From Microbacterium sp. (GTDB lineage: Bacteria; Actinomycetota; Actinomycetes; Actinomycetales; Microbacteriaceae): 64,000 bases of DNA. Under the pieces are notes generated by a model. The model saw only the letters and a program-made list of their open reading frames with translations, was not told the origin of the DNA and searched no databases. This document shows, in pieces, positions 8,731 to 18,803 of the stretch (its first letter is position 1; each line of letters starts with the position of its first letter). Location: contig QFPM01000004.1 in assembly GCA_003248655.1 (NCBI GenBank), positions 1-64,000 of the forward strand. Direction: 5' to 3'. Position numbers and translations under genes: made by a program.

Positions 8731-8736
8731 TAGTTT
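8731..8736 (+). promoter_or_regulatory. Candidate -10 box of glgP
   Basis: TAGTTT ends 7 nt before GTG 8744, the spacing expected for a leaderless transcript. No clear -35 is visible and no Shine-Dalgarno precedes GTG 8744. Confidence 0.4.
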
Positions 8737-8743
8737 CTTGTAC

Positions 8744-11257
<2,514 letters not shown>

Positions 11258-11281
11258 GCCTGACGGCGCCCCGCCGAGCGC

Positions 11282-12013
11282 TTAGCGGCCGTAGCGCTGG
11301 GCGAACGCGCGCAGGATGCCGGCGGTGTGCTCGACAGGGGCGCGCCGGACGGCCGCGAGCGTGAGGTCGAGCTCGCCCTCGCTGAAGTAGCCGTGGTGCG
11401 CGTACGCGCGGATGCGGGTCGAGATGCCCTCGACGTCGCACTCGGGGTGGAACTGCGTCGCGTACACGTTCTGCCCGACGCGGAACATCTGCACGGGGCA
11501 CGCGTCGCCCGTCGCGAGCAAGGTCGCGGACGACGGGAGCACCGTGATCGCCTCCTTGTGGCCGACGAACGCCGTGAACGTCGGGGGGAGATCCGCGAGC
11601 AGCGGGTCGGCGGCGCCGGCGTCGGTCAGGTGCACGTCGACGACGCTGATCGGCTCGCGGTAAGTGCCGTCGATGACGGCCCCCTCGTGCGCGCCGACGG
11701 TGCCGATGCCGTAGCACGCGCCGAAGAACGGGAAATCGCGCGCAATGACCTCGTCGAGGAGCGCCGAGATCTCCGCCTCGACGCGGTGCTGCGTCGCCGA
11801 CTTCTTGCCCGGCGGGTCGGACGCGTTGAAGGGGCCGCCGCCGACGAAGATGCCCGACCATTCGTCGAGGTCGATGTCGCCCAGGGGCTCTGCCTCGAGA
11901 CGGCGACGGACCAGTTGGTGTTCGGCGAGCCCCGTGAACGTCAGGAAGAGGGCGTACTCCTCGTCGGCGGGCACATCCTCGGCGCGCGTCGCGAGGAGTA
12001 GGAACGGCTTCAT
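11282..12013 (-). CDS. Class I glutamine amidotransferase-like protein
   Basis: The 243-residue protein carries a class I amidotransferase triad: Cys100 in the nucleophile elbow FFGACYGIG, and His189/Glu191 in ATQFHPECD. The fold matches GMP-synthase-like GATase domains that act alone, as in gamma-glutamyl hydrolases of polyamines or uncharacterised GATases. The substrate is not evident. Its ATG overlaps the stop of the upstream LysR gene by 4 nt, so the two are translated together, and it may be part of the regulon that this LysR protein controls. Confidence 0.85.
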   Translation of the reverse strand: MKPFLLLATRAEDVPADEEYALFLTFTGLAEHQLVRRRLEAEPLGDIDLDEWSGIFVGGGPFNASDPPGKKSATQHRVEAEISALLDEVIARDFPFFGACYGIGTVGAHEGAVIDGTYREPISVVDVHLTDAGAADPLLADLPPTFTAFVGHKEAITVLPSSATLLATGDACPVQMFRVGQNVYATQFHPECDVEGISTRIRAYAHHGYFSEGELDLTLAAVRRAPVEHTAGILRAFAQRYGR

Positions 12014-12918
12014 CGGCCGACCTCCCCGGCATCCTGCACCGTGCGCAGATGGTCGGTGATCGCCTTCAGCGTCGCGGCGACGGCCGGGTTTCGAGGCCCT
12101 TCGTCGCGCGCGACCGCCCAGTACGCCAGGAGATGCGAATACTCATCGTCGAGGATGTGCACGAGGCGGGGATCGGCTTCGCAGAGGAAGTCGGGCAGAA
12201 TGCCGATGCCCGCGCCCGCGGCCGTGGCCTCGATGTGCGCGAAGACGTTCGTCGATCGCACCGACGGTGCCGAGTCGGGGAGGGCGTCGAGGGCGCGGTC
12301 GAGCTCGTCGACCTGTAGGGAGCTTTCGACGTAGTACACGAGCGGATGCGCGGCGAGCTCCGCGATCGACGCCGGAGTGCCGTGCTCGGCGAGATACTCC
12401 GGCGTCGCGTACAGTCCGAGCGAGTACGAGCACAGCGGCGTCGCGTAGGCGCGCTTGACCTGCGGGCGCCCGACGACGATCTCGAGGTCGACGCCGGAGC
12501 GGTTCTGCCGCACGCGCTGGGTCGCCGACAGCAACTCGACGGCGAGGAGCGGATGCTCGCGGCGCAGCGCCGCCATCGCGGGGGCGAGGAAGACCGACGT
12601 GAACGCGTCGGGCGCGGATATGCGCACCATGCCGTGCAGGGACCCGTCTTCGTCGCCCTCGATGAGTTCGCGCAGCGACCCTTCGATGCGCTCGGCGATC
12701 GCGACGGCGCGGCGGCCGAGGTCGGTGACCTCCCACCCGCCGGTCGTCCGGATGAGCACGCGCCCGCCCATCGACGCCTCGAGCGCGCCGATGCGCCGCG
12801 AGACCGTCGAATGGTTGACCCCGAGCGCCTCGGCCGCCGCGGTGTAGCGCCCGAGTCGTGCGACAGAGAGGAACGTCATCAGCGCCTCGAGCGGCGGTTC
12901 GGCGAAGGTCTGCGGCAC
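12010..12918 (-). CDS. LysR-family transcriptional regulator
   Basis: N-terminal winged helix-turn-helix: LEALMTFLSVARLGRYTAAA followed by NHSTVSRRIGALE, then a LysR substrate-binding domain running to the end. Start taken at GTG 12918 (302 residues); GTG 12933 would add five residues and lies inside the operator-like dyad. It is transcribed divergently from mmsB-mmsA, the classic arrangement for a LysR activator of the facing catabolic operon, and is coupled to the amidotransferase gene downstream. The inducer is likely a valine or 3-hydroxyisobutyrate related metabolite; this is inference from position. Confidence 0.88.
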   Translation of the reverse strand: MPQTFAEPPLEALMTFLSVARLGRYTAAAEALGVNHSTVSRRIGALEASMGGRVLIRTTGGWEVTDLGRRAVAIAERIEGSLRELIEGDEDGSLHGMVRISAPDAFTSVFLAPAMAALRREHPLLAVELLSATQRVRQNRSGVDLEIVVGRPQVKRAYATPLCSYSLGLYATPEYLAEHGTPASIAELAAHPLVYYVESSLQVDELDRALDALPDSAPSVRSTNVFAHIEATAAGAGIGILPDFLCEADPRLVHILDDEYSHLLAYWAVARDEGPRNPAVAATLKAITDHLRTVQDAGEVGR

Positions 12919-12926
12919 TCCGACAG

Positions 12927-12942
12927 TGTGCACCAATGCACA
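12927..12942. promoter_or_regulatory. LysR-type operator dyad between lysR and mmsB
   Basis: TGTGCA (12927-12932) and TGCACA (12937-12942) are exact inverted arms around CCAA. The dyad fits the T-N11-A type LysR box and lies right at the start of the lysR gene, about 135 nt before mmsB, suited to autorepression and activation of the divergent operon. Confidence 0.55.
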
Positions 12943-13074
12943 GCACGCGTGCAAACTTGTCGCGACGGTGTGCGTTGATCTGAAGCCGCCCCGGAACCTA
13001 CGCTGGCAGTCAGGCGGATCGACGATGACCGCCGGGCGCCTGAGAGCGCACCTTCGACGACGTAGGGAGCAGGC

Positions 13075-14019
13075 ATGGCGACCATCGCCTTCATCGGACT
13101 CGGCCGGATGGGAACGCCCATGGCGGGCCATCTCGTCGCGGCAGGCCACACTGTGCGCGGTGTCGAGATCAACCCGCTGGCAGCCGCCGCAGCTGAGGCG
13201 CGGGGCATCGAGATCGCGCCGTCCATCGCGGATGCCGTGGCAGGTGCCGACGCGGTGTTCACCTCGCTTCCCAAGCCCGAGCACGTCCGCGGCGCGTACG
13301 GGGGAGACGACGGGATCTTCGCGCACGCCCCGGCATCCTCTCTGCTGATGGACACCTCGACGGTCGATGTCGAGACGTCGCGCTGGTGCCACCGCGAGGC
13401 GCAGCAGCGCGGGCTCTCGTTCGTCGACGCTCCCATCTCGGGCGGGACGGCCGGGGCCGAGGCGCACACCCTCGCGTTCCTGCTCGGCGGGCGGCCCGCC
13501 GACGTCGAGCGGGCGCGCGAGTTCGTCGCGCCGATGGCGGGCAACGTCATCGCCTGCGGTGCGGAAGGCGCCGGCGTCGCCGCGAAGCTCGCGAACAACA
13601 TGATGCTGTTCATCTCGGTCATGGCGATGTCGGAGGGCTCGCAGCTCGCCGAGCGGCTCGGCCTCGACGCGAAGGTGTTCTGGGATGTCGCGCGGGTCTC
13701 TTCGGGCGACTCGTGGGCGCTTCGCACGTGGTACCCCGTGCCGGGGGTTCTCGAGAACGCCGCCGCGAACAACAACTTCGCCGCGACGTTCTCGGTCGAC
13801 CTCGCGCGCAAGGACTGCGGGCTCGCCGTGCAGGCGGGCGCGACCGCCGGTGTGCACCTGCCCGCGGCTGAGCTCGCCCTGTCACAGCTCGACGAACTCA
13901 TCGCGGAAGGGCTCGGCGGCAAGGACTGTACGCTCGTTGCCAAGCTCGCCTCGCCCGACGGCACTCTGCGCGGCTACGACCCGACTCTCGACCGCACCCT
14001 CGAAGGAGCACGTTCATGA
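13075..14019 (+). CDS. mmsB: 3-hydroxyisobutyrate dehydrogenase
   Basis: NAD-dependent oxidation of 3-hydroxyisobutyrate to methylmalonate semialdehyde in valine breakdown. The N-terminal Rossmann motif is FIGLGRMGTPMAGHL; the substrate loop is DAPISGGTAGAEA; catalytic Lys171 lies in GVAAKLANNM, matching the canonical K171 of the beta-hydroxyacid dehydrogenases. Length 314 is slightly above the usual 295-300. ATG 13075 is preceded by GGGAGCAGGC. Stop overlaps the mmsA start by 4 nt. Confidence 0.92.
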   Translation: MATIAFIGLGRMGTPMAGHLVAAGHTVRGVEINPLAAAAAEARGIEIAPSIADAVAGADAVFTSLPKPEHVRGAYGGDDGIFAHAPASSLLMDTSTVDVETSRWCHREAQQRGLSFVDAPISGGTAGAEAHTLAFLLGGRPADVERAREFVAPMAGNVIACGAEGAGVAAKLANNMMLFISVMAMSEGSQLAERLGLDAKVFWDVARVSSGDSWALRTWYPVPGVLENAAANNNFAATFSVDLARKDCGLAVQAGATAGVHLPAAELALSQLDELIAEGLGGKDCTLVAKLASPDGTLRGYDPTLDRTLEGARS

Positions 14020-15530
14020 GCACCACGATCGACACCCCGGCGCCCACGATCACCGCCATCCCGCACGTCATCGGCGGCGAGCGGGTCGCAGCGGACGGGC
14101 GCACAGGCCCTGTCTTCAACCCCGCGACGGGTGAGCAGACGGGCGAGGTCGCCCTGGCATCCGCTGCGCTCGTGCACGACGCGGCGCTCACCGCGCAGGC
14201 CGCGCAGCGGGCGTGGCGCGAGACGGGCCTCGGCAAGCGCCAGCAGGTCATGTTCCGCCTGCGCGAGATCATCTCGGCGCGCGCCGACGAGATCGCCCGC
14301 ATCATCACCGCCGAGCACGGCAAGACTGTTCCCGATGCGCACGGCGAGGTCGCGCGCGGGCTCGAGAACGTCGAGTTCTGCACGTCGCTCATGCACCACC
14401 TCAAGGGCGAGTACTCCGAGCAGGTCGCGTCGGGCGTCGACGTGCACCAGGTGCGCCAGCCGATCGGCGTCGTCGCGTGCATCACGCCGTTCAACTTCCC
14501 CGCGATGGTGCCGCTGTGGATGGTGACGACCGCGATCGCCGCGGGCAACGCCGTCATCCTCAAGCCCAGCGAGCGCGACCCTTCGGCGGCCAACTGGCTC
14601 GCCGATGCGTTCGCCGAGGCGGGGTTGCCCGCCGGCATCCTGAACGTCGTCCACGGCGACAAGGAGGCGGTCGACGCGATCCTCGACGACGAGGTCATCC
14701 GTGCCGTCTCGTTCGTCGGTTCGACGCCGATTGCGAAGTACATCTACACGCGCGCGGCCGCGAACGGCAAGCGCGTGCAGGCGCTCGGCGGCGCGAAGAA
14801 CCACATGATCGTCATGCCCGACGCGGACCTCGACTCCGCCGCGGATGCCGCGATCTCGGCCGGCTACGGCTCGGCGGGGGAGCGCTGCATGGCGGTCTCG
14901 GTGATCGTTGCCGTCGGAGATGTCGCCGACGCGCTCGTCGCGAAGATCGCCGAACGGATGCCGCAGGTCACGGTCGGCGACGGCACACAGCCGGGCATCG
15001 AGATGGGCCCGCTCATCACGCGCGACGCGCTCGAGCGGGTCACCGGATTCGTCGGGGGAGCGGCGGCCGAGGGCGCGCGCGTCGTCGTCGACGGCCGTGA
15101 CCTCGAAGTCGACGGCGGCGGTTTCTTCATCGGGCCCTCGCTCGTCGACGACGTCAAGCCCGGCATGCGGGTCTACGACGAGGAGATCTTCGGTCCGGTG
15201 CTCTCGGTCGTCCGGGTCGACACCTACGACGAGGCGGTCGCCCTCATCAACGGCAACCGCTACGCCAACGGCACGGCGGTGTTCACCCGCGACGGCAAGA
15301 CCGCGCGCCAGTTCGAGTTCGACATCGAGGTCGGCATGGTCGGCATCAACGTGCCGATCCCCGTGCCGGTCGGCGCCTTCTCGTTCGGCGGCTGGAAGGA
15401 CTCGCTCTTCGGCGACACGCACATGTACGGGCCTGAGGCGTTCCAGTTCTACACGCGCCGCAAGGTCGTCACGACGCGCTGGCCCGAGCCGAGCGAAAGC
15501 CAGATCAGCCTCGGCTTCCCGACTCACTGA
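14016..15530 (+). CDS. mmsA: Methylmalonate-semialdehyde dehydrogenase (CoA-acylating)
   Basis: Converts methylmalonate semialdehyde to propionyl-CoA, the last specific step of valine catabolism. Aldehyde dehydrogenase fold of 504 residues: cofactor region ITPFNFPAMVPLWM, the SFVGSTPIAKYIY loop, and catalytic Cys291 in GSAGERCMA. As expected for the CoA-acylating MmsA group, the segment leading to the cysteine lacks the general-base Glu of hydrolytic ALDHs (LGGAKNHMIVMPDAD instead of ELGGK). Co-translated with mmsB. Nothing suggesting a terminator is visible before the next gene. Confidence 0.93.
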   Translation: MSTTIDTPAPTITAIPHVIGGERVAADGRTGPVFNPATGEQTGEVALASAALVHDAALTAQAAQRAWRETGLGKRQQVMFRLREIISARADEIARIITAEHGKTVPDAHGEVARGLENVEFCTSLMHHLKGEYSEQVASGVDVHQVRQPIGVVACITPFNFPAMVPLWMVTTAIAAGNAVILKPSERDPSAANWLADAFAEAGLPAGILNVVHGDKEAVDAILDDEVIRAVSFVGSTPIAKYIYTRAAANGKRVQALGGAKNHMIVMPDADLDSAADAAISAGYGSAGERCMAVSVIVAVGDVADALVAKIAERMPQVTVGDGTQPGIEMGPLITRDALERVTGFVGGAAAEGARVVVDGRDLEVDGGGFFIGPSLVDDVKPGMRVYDEEIFGPVLSVVRVDTYDEAVALINGNRYANGTAVFTRDGKTARQFEFDIEVGMVGINVPIPVPVGAFSFGGWKDSLFGDTHMYGPEAFQFYTRRKVVTTRWPEPSESQISLGFPTH

Positions 15531-15548
15531 GCACTCTCACGAAGGCGT

Positions 15549-15577
15549 GGATGCCGCCGGTTAGGCTGGCGGCATCC
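15549..15577. promoter_or_regulatory. Palindrome around a -10-like box upstream of the small gene at 15598
   Basis: Exact 10-bp arms (15549-15558 and 15568-15577) flank a 9-nt centre holding TAGGCT (15562-15567), a common -10 form here. A dimer bound to the arms would cover the promoter. The arms also contain the over-represented GGATGCC/GGCATCC heptamer. Confidence 0.45.
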
Positions 15578-15597
15578 ACTCTTTCAGGAGGCACATC

Positions 15598-15825
15598 ATG
15601 GCGATCGCGAAACTGCACGGGGGTCCGCTCGACGGGCAGGTCCTTCCCCTCGACGACGAGTCGCAGGACACCCTGATCCTGCCCTACAGCGAGACCCAGA
15701 TCGTCTACGAGCGCACCGGCGCGCTGGAGAACACGGGCGAGGGCGACGGGCCCACCTCGAGCGATTTCCACTTCGTCGAGGCGCAGGACGACATCAATCC
15801 CGACCCCGACGACCGCGACGAGTGA
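15598..15825 (+). CDS. Small acidic protein of unknown function
   Basis: I do not recognise this 75-residue protein. It begins MAIAKLHGGPLDGQVLPLDD, has a compact beta-like core with ILPYSETQIVYERTG, and ends in an Asp/Glu-rich tail (NPDPDDRDE). There is no membrane segment, cysteine or signal peptide. A good ribosome site (AGGAGG) stands 7 nt before ATG 15598, and the stop overlaps the start of the CYTH gene as GTGA, so it is a real gene co-expressed with it. Confidence 0.75.
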   Translation: MAIAKLHGGPLDGQVLPLDDESQDTLILPYSETQIVYERTGALENTGEGDGPTSSDFHFVEAQDDINPDPDDRDE

Positions 15826-16460
15826 GCGCGTCGCCGTCTTCGTCGCTCGAGATCGAGCGCAAGTACGACGTGGATGCCGGTGCCCGGGTGCCTGACTGGC
15901 GCTCGCTGCCGGGGGTGGCCACGGTCGGTGCGCCCGAGCCGCGCGACCTCGACGCACGCTACCTCGACACCCCCGACGGGCGGCTCGCCCAGGCGCGCAC
16001 GGCTCTGCGTCGCCGCACGGGTGGGCCTGATGCCGGGTGGCACATTAAGCAGTCGACGCCCGAGGGCAAGCTCGAGACGCTTTGGCCGCTGGGTGACGAC
16101 GACGCGGATGCCGCGGGCGAGCCCGTCGTACCGGCGGACATCGTCGCGGCGCTGACCGGCATCGCCGCGCCGCCGTTCGTCGTGCTCGCGCGCATCCGCA
16201 ACGCCCGGACGGCGTACGCGCTGCGCGACGGCGACGGGGGACTGGTCGCCGAGTTCGTCGACGACCGTGTGACCGGGGTCGATGTCCGCCGTGGGGGGGA
16301 GACGTCGTGGCGCGAGTGGGAGCTCGAGCTGGGGCCGGCCGCGCCGGCATCCGAGGGGGAGCGGGCGGCGCTGTTCGCCGCAGCCGACGCCCTCGTCGCC
16401 GCCGCGGGGGGTCGCGTCTCGGCATCCGAGTCCAAGCTCGGCCGCGCCCTCGGCCTCTGA
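15822..16460 (+). CDS. CYTH-domain protein (triphosphate tunnel metalloenzyme)
   Basis: A 212-residue protein with the defining EIERKYDV motif at residues 10-17, followed by alternating charged strands expected of the triphosphate tunnel: RYLDTPDGRL, ALRRRTGG, WHIKQS. A late ESKLGRAL segment supplies another conserved Lys. CYTH enzymes hydrolyse tripolyphosphate or similar triphosphates, or bind polyphosphate; the substrate cannot be told here. No CHAD domain is fused. GTG 15822 overlaps the previous stop. Confidence 0.85.
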   Translation: MSASPSSSLEIERKYDVDAGARVPDWRSLPGVATVGAPEPRDLDARYLDTPDGRLAQARTALRRRTGGPDAGWHIKQSTPEGKLETLWPLGDDDADAAGEPVVPADIVAALTGIAAPPFVVLARIRNARTAYALRDGDGGLVAEFVDDRVTGVDVRRGGETSWREWELELGPAAPASEGERAALFAAADALVAAAGGRVSASESKLGRALGL

Positions 16461-16470
16461 CCGCGCCCGA

Positions 16471-16528
16471 TTCATCCGTCGCAGAATGCGGCTACGGCGT
16501 CCTTTGAGCGCACTTTGCGCCGGATGCA
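16471..16528. repeat. 58-nt palindromic repeat, copy A
   Basis: Begins TTCATCCGTCGCAGAATGCG and carries the GCGCCGGATG right end, with the last bases diverged. Its first 25 nt are identical to copy B at 16544. Other copies are at 50335 and 50419. Confidence 0.75.
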
Positions 16529-16543
16529 CACACCGCGGCCCGA

Positions 16544-16601
16544 TTCATCCGTCGCAGAATGCGGCTACGCGGCGCGATGGCCGCGTTTCGCGCCGGATGA
16601 A
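16544..16601. repeat. 58-nt palindromic repeat, copy B
   Basis: Exactly 58 nt from TTCATCCG to CGGATGAA; the ends are inverted repeats (11 of 12 positions). Located between convergent genes. Confidence 0.78.
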
Positions 16602-16625
16602 CGGATGCCGGGTGCGTCGAAAACA

Positions 16626-16664
16626 ACTGACGCCGCCCCCGGCTTCGTTCGGGGCGGCGTCAGT
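16626..16664 (-). terminator. Intrinsic terminator of lpdA
   Basis: Arms 16626-16639 and 16651-16664 pair over 14 bp, mostly G/C. Read on the minus strand the stem is followed by TGTTTTC, a short U-run. It sits about 50 nt after the lpdA stop. Confidence 0.85.
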
Positions 16665-16716
16665 AGTGACAGTCAGGGTACTCCGGCAACGCGGAGCGTG
16701 CCAATGGTCGGGAGAC

Positions 16717-18117
16717 TCAGAGGTTGATCATGTGGCCCGCGAGGCCGTGGAAGGCCTCCTGCAGCGCCTCGGACAGCGTCGGGTGCGTGTGCACGTTCCG
16801 CGCCAGCTCGAGGGCCGTGAGGTCCCACTTCTGCGCGAGGGTGAGCTCGGGCAGCAACTCCGACACATCGGGGCCGATGAGGTGGCCGCCGACGAGCTCG
16901 AGGTGCTCGGCATCCGCGATGAGCTTGACGAAGCCGACCGGCTCGCCGAGCCCGTGCGCCTTGCCGTTGGCCATGAAGGGGAACGTCGCGACCTTGTACT
17001 CGCGGCCGGTCTCCTTGTACTGCGCCTCGGTGTAGCCGAAGGATGCCACCTGCGGCGAGCAGAACGTCGCGCGCGGCATCATGCGGTAATCGCCCAGCGC
17101 CATCGTCTCGGCGCCGCCGATCGTCTCGGCCGCGACGACGCCCTGCGCCTCGGCGACGTGTGCGAGCTGTAGCTTCGCGGTGACATCGCCGATCGCGTAG
17201 ATGCCCTCCACGTTCGTGCGCATGAAGTCGTCGATCGCGATCGCACCGCGGTCGGTGAGTGCGACACCCGTGTTCTCGAGGCCGAAGCCCTCGACGCGGG
17301 GCGCGAAGCCGATCGACATGAGCACCTTGTCGGCCTCGATCGAGCCCTGCTGGCCGCTCTTGTTGTCGCTGTAGGTGACCGTGACTTTGTCGCCCGAGTC
17401 GACGACCGACTCGACCTTCGTGCCGACCAGGATGTCGACGCCGAGGTTCTTGTACTGCTTCGCGATCTCCTTGGAGACGTCGGCATCCTCGTTCGGGAGG
17501 GCCCGGTCGAGGAACTCGATGATCGTGACCTTGACGCCGTAGTTCGTGAGGACGTACGCGAACTCCATGCCGATGGCGCCGGCGCCGACGATGACGATCG
17601 AGCCGGGCAGCTCGCGCGTCATGATCTGCTCTTCGTAGGTCACGACGTTCTGGCTGAGCGAGACGCCCGGCAGGAGCCGGACGGTCGAGCCGGTCGCGAT
17701 GATCGCGTTGTCGAACGTGATCTCTTCCGTGCTGCCGTCGGAGCGCGTCACCGTGAGCGCCTTCGGGCCGGTGAACGACCCGCGACCCTCGTACTCGGTG
17801 ATCTTGTTCTTCTTCATCAGGTAGTGGATGCCCTTGACGCGCCCCTCGGCGACGACGCGGGAGCGGTCGAACGCGGCGCCGAAGTCGAGGGTGAACTCAC
17901 CCGTGATGCCGAAGAAGTCGGCTTTGTGCGTCAGGGTGTGCGCGATCTCAGCGTTCTTCAGCAGCGCCTTGGAAGGGATGCAGCCGACGTTGAGGCACAC
18001 ACCGCCCCAGTACTTCTCTTCGATGACGGCGACGGACTGACCGAGTTGCGCCGCGCGCACCGCTGCGACATAGCCGCCCGGGCCGGCGCCGAGGACGACG
18101 ACGTTGAAATGAGGCAT
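16717..18117 (-). CDS. lpdA: Dihydrolipoamide dehydrogenase (E3)
   Basis: FAD enzyme that reoxidises dihydrolipoyl groups in the pyruvate and 2-oxoglutarate dehydrogenase complexes. FAD-binding VVVLGAGPGGYVAAVRAAQL, redox-active disulfide GGVCLNVGCIPSKAL (Cys-x4-Cys), NAD-binding VIVGAGAIGMEFAYVL, the GDV(T) motif IYAIGDVTAKLQLAH, and C-terminal active-site HTHPTLSEAL are all present. 466 residues, normal length. Nine nt separate it from copC upstream, but TAGGCT lies 6 nt before its ATG, so it probably has its own leaderless promoter. A strong terminator follows. Confidence 0.97.
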   Translation of the reverse strand: MPHFNVVVLGAGPGGYVAAVRAAQLGQSVAVIEEKYWGGVCLNVGCIPSKALLKNAEIAHTLTHKADFFGITGEFTLDFGAAFDRSRVVAEGRVKGIHYLMKKNKITEYEGRGSFTGPKALTVTRSDGSTEEITFDNAIIATGSTVRLLPGVSLSQNVVTYEEQIMTRELPGSIVIVGAGAIGMEFAYVLTNYGVKVTIIEFLDRALPNEDADVSKEIAKQYKNLGVDILVGTKVESVVDSGDKVTVTYSDNKSGQQGSIEADKVLMSIGFAPRVEGFGLENTGVALTDRGAIAIDDFMRTNVEGIYAIGDVTAKLQLAHVAEAQGVVAAETIGGAETMALGDYRMMPRATFCSPQVASFGYTEAQYKETGREYKVATFPFMANGKAHGLGEPVGFVKLIADAEHLELVGGHLIGPDVSELLPELTLAQKWDLTALELARNVHTHPTLSEALQEAFHGLAGHMINL

Positions 18118-18123
18118 GCCTCC

Positions 18124-18129
18124 AGCCTA
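18124..18129 (-). promoter_or_regulatory. -10 box of lpdA, leaderless spacing
   Basis: TAGGCT on the minus strand, then GGAGGC, then ATG at 18117. The hexamer overlaps the copC stop codon. Six nt between the -10 and the start implies transcription starts at the ATG. Confidence 0.5.
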
Positions 18130-18681
18130 GTCCTCGCGCGAGGCGCGGTTTCGTGCCCGAGCGACGAGCAGGACGGCGCCGCCGCCGACCGCGAGCGCCG
18201 CCAGCGCCCACCAGATCCAGGTGAGGTCTGCGGCCTCCATGGGCGGGCCGGGCAGGGGAGTTTCGGTGGCGACCGGTGCCACCGGCGCCTCGCCGCCGAC
18301 GGCGAAGGTGAACTCGCCAGAGATGGGATGCCCGTCGCTCGAGACGACGCGCCAGATGACGGTCACGGTGCCGGGGGCGGGCGCCGTCTCCGACAGCGGC
18401 TGCGTGAGCTTCGTGCCGTTGAACGACGGGTCGCCGGCGGTCAGATCGGTGCCCGCGGCATCCGTGACGACCACGTCGGTGGCCGACGGCTCGGCGAGCA
18501 GCACGCCGCTGAAGGTCAAGACGAGCTCGCCGGGAAGCGCCTCGACGCTCGACCCCGCGGCCGGGTTGGATCCGATCAGCTCGTCGTGGGCCGACGCGGG
18601 CTGGGCGACGAACAACGTCGCAGCGGCACCGAGAAGGACGGCGACGACAAGTGTACGGAGCGTGTGAACTCTGTGTGACAT
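18127..18681 (-). CDS. copC: CopC-domain copper-binding exported protein
   Basis: A 184-residue exported protein. A signal peptide ends at ALA-like SA|H, so the mature chain would begin with His32, the N-terminal copper ligand of CopC proteins. The SSDGHPISG segment supplies the conserved Asp/His ligands of the Cu(II) site. The single CopC Ig-like domain is followed by a Pro-rich linker and a C-terminal membrane helix (about residues 152-175) with a basic tail, so it is anchored outside the membrane. ATG 18681 is preferred to GTG 18684 on ribosome-site spacing. Divergent from the copper-storage-like gene at 18804. No CopD domain is fused. Confidence 0.88.
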   Translation of the reverse strand: MSHRVHTLRTLVVAVLLGAAATLFVAQPASAHDELIGSNPAAGSSVEALPGELVLTFSGVLLAEPSATDVVVTDAAGTDLTAGDPSFNGTKLTQPLSETAPAPGTVTVIWRVVSSDGHPISGEFTFAVGGEAPVAPVATETPLPGPPMEAADLTWIWWALAALAVGGGAVLLVARARNRASRED

Positions 18682-18803
18682 CACACCTTCGAGCCTACCG
18701 ACGGGTGTTGCGTGCGGGCCGATCGGCCTAGCATGGCGGCAGGCGGCCCCTCGAGTGGCTCGGACCGAGAGCGCGCGGGCCCGAACTCTGAGGAGAGTGC
18801 GCG

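Noticed and set aside
16282..17172. Plus-strand frame crossing from the CYTH gene into lpdA
   Set aside because: Runs through the 58-nt repeats and the lpdA terminator; no ribosome site and overlaps a certain gene on the other strand.
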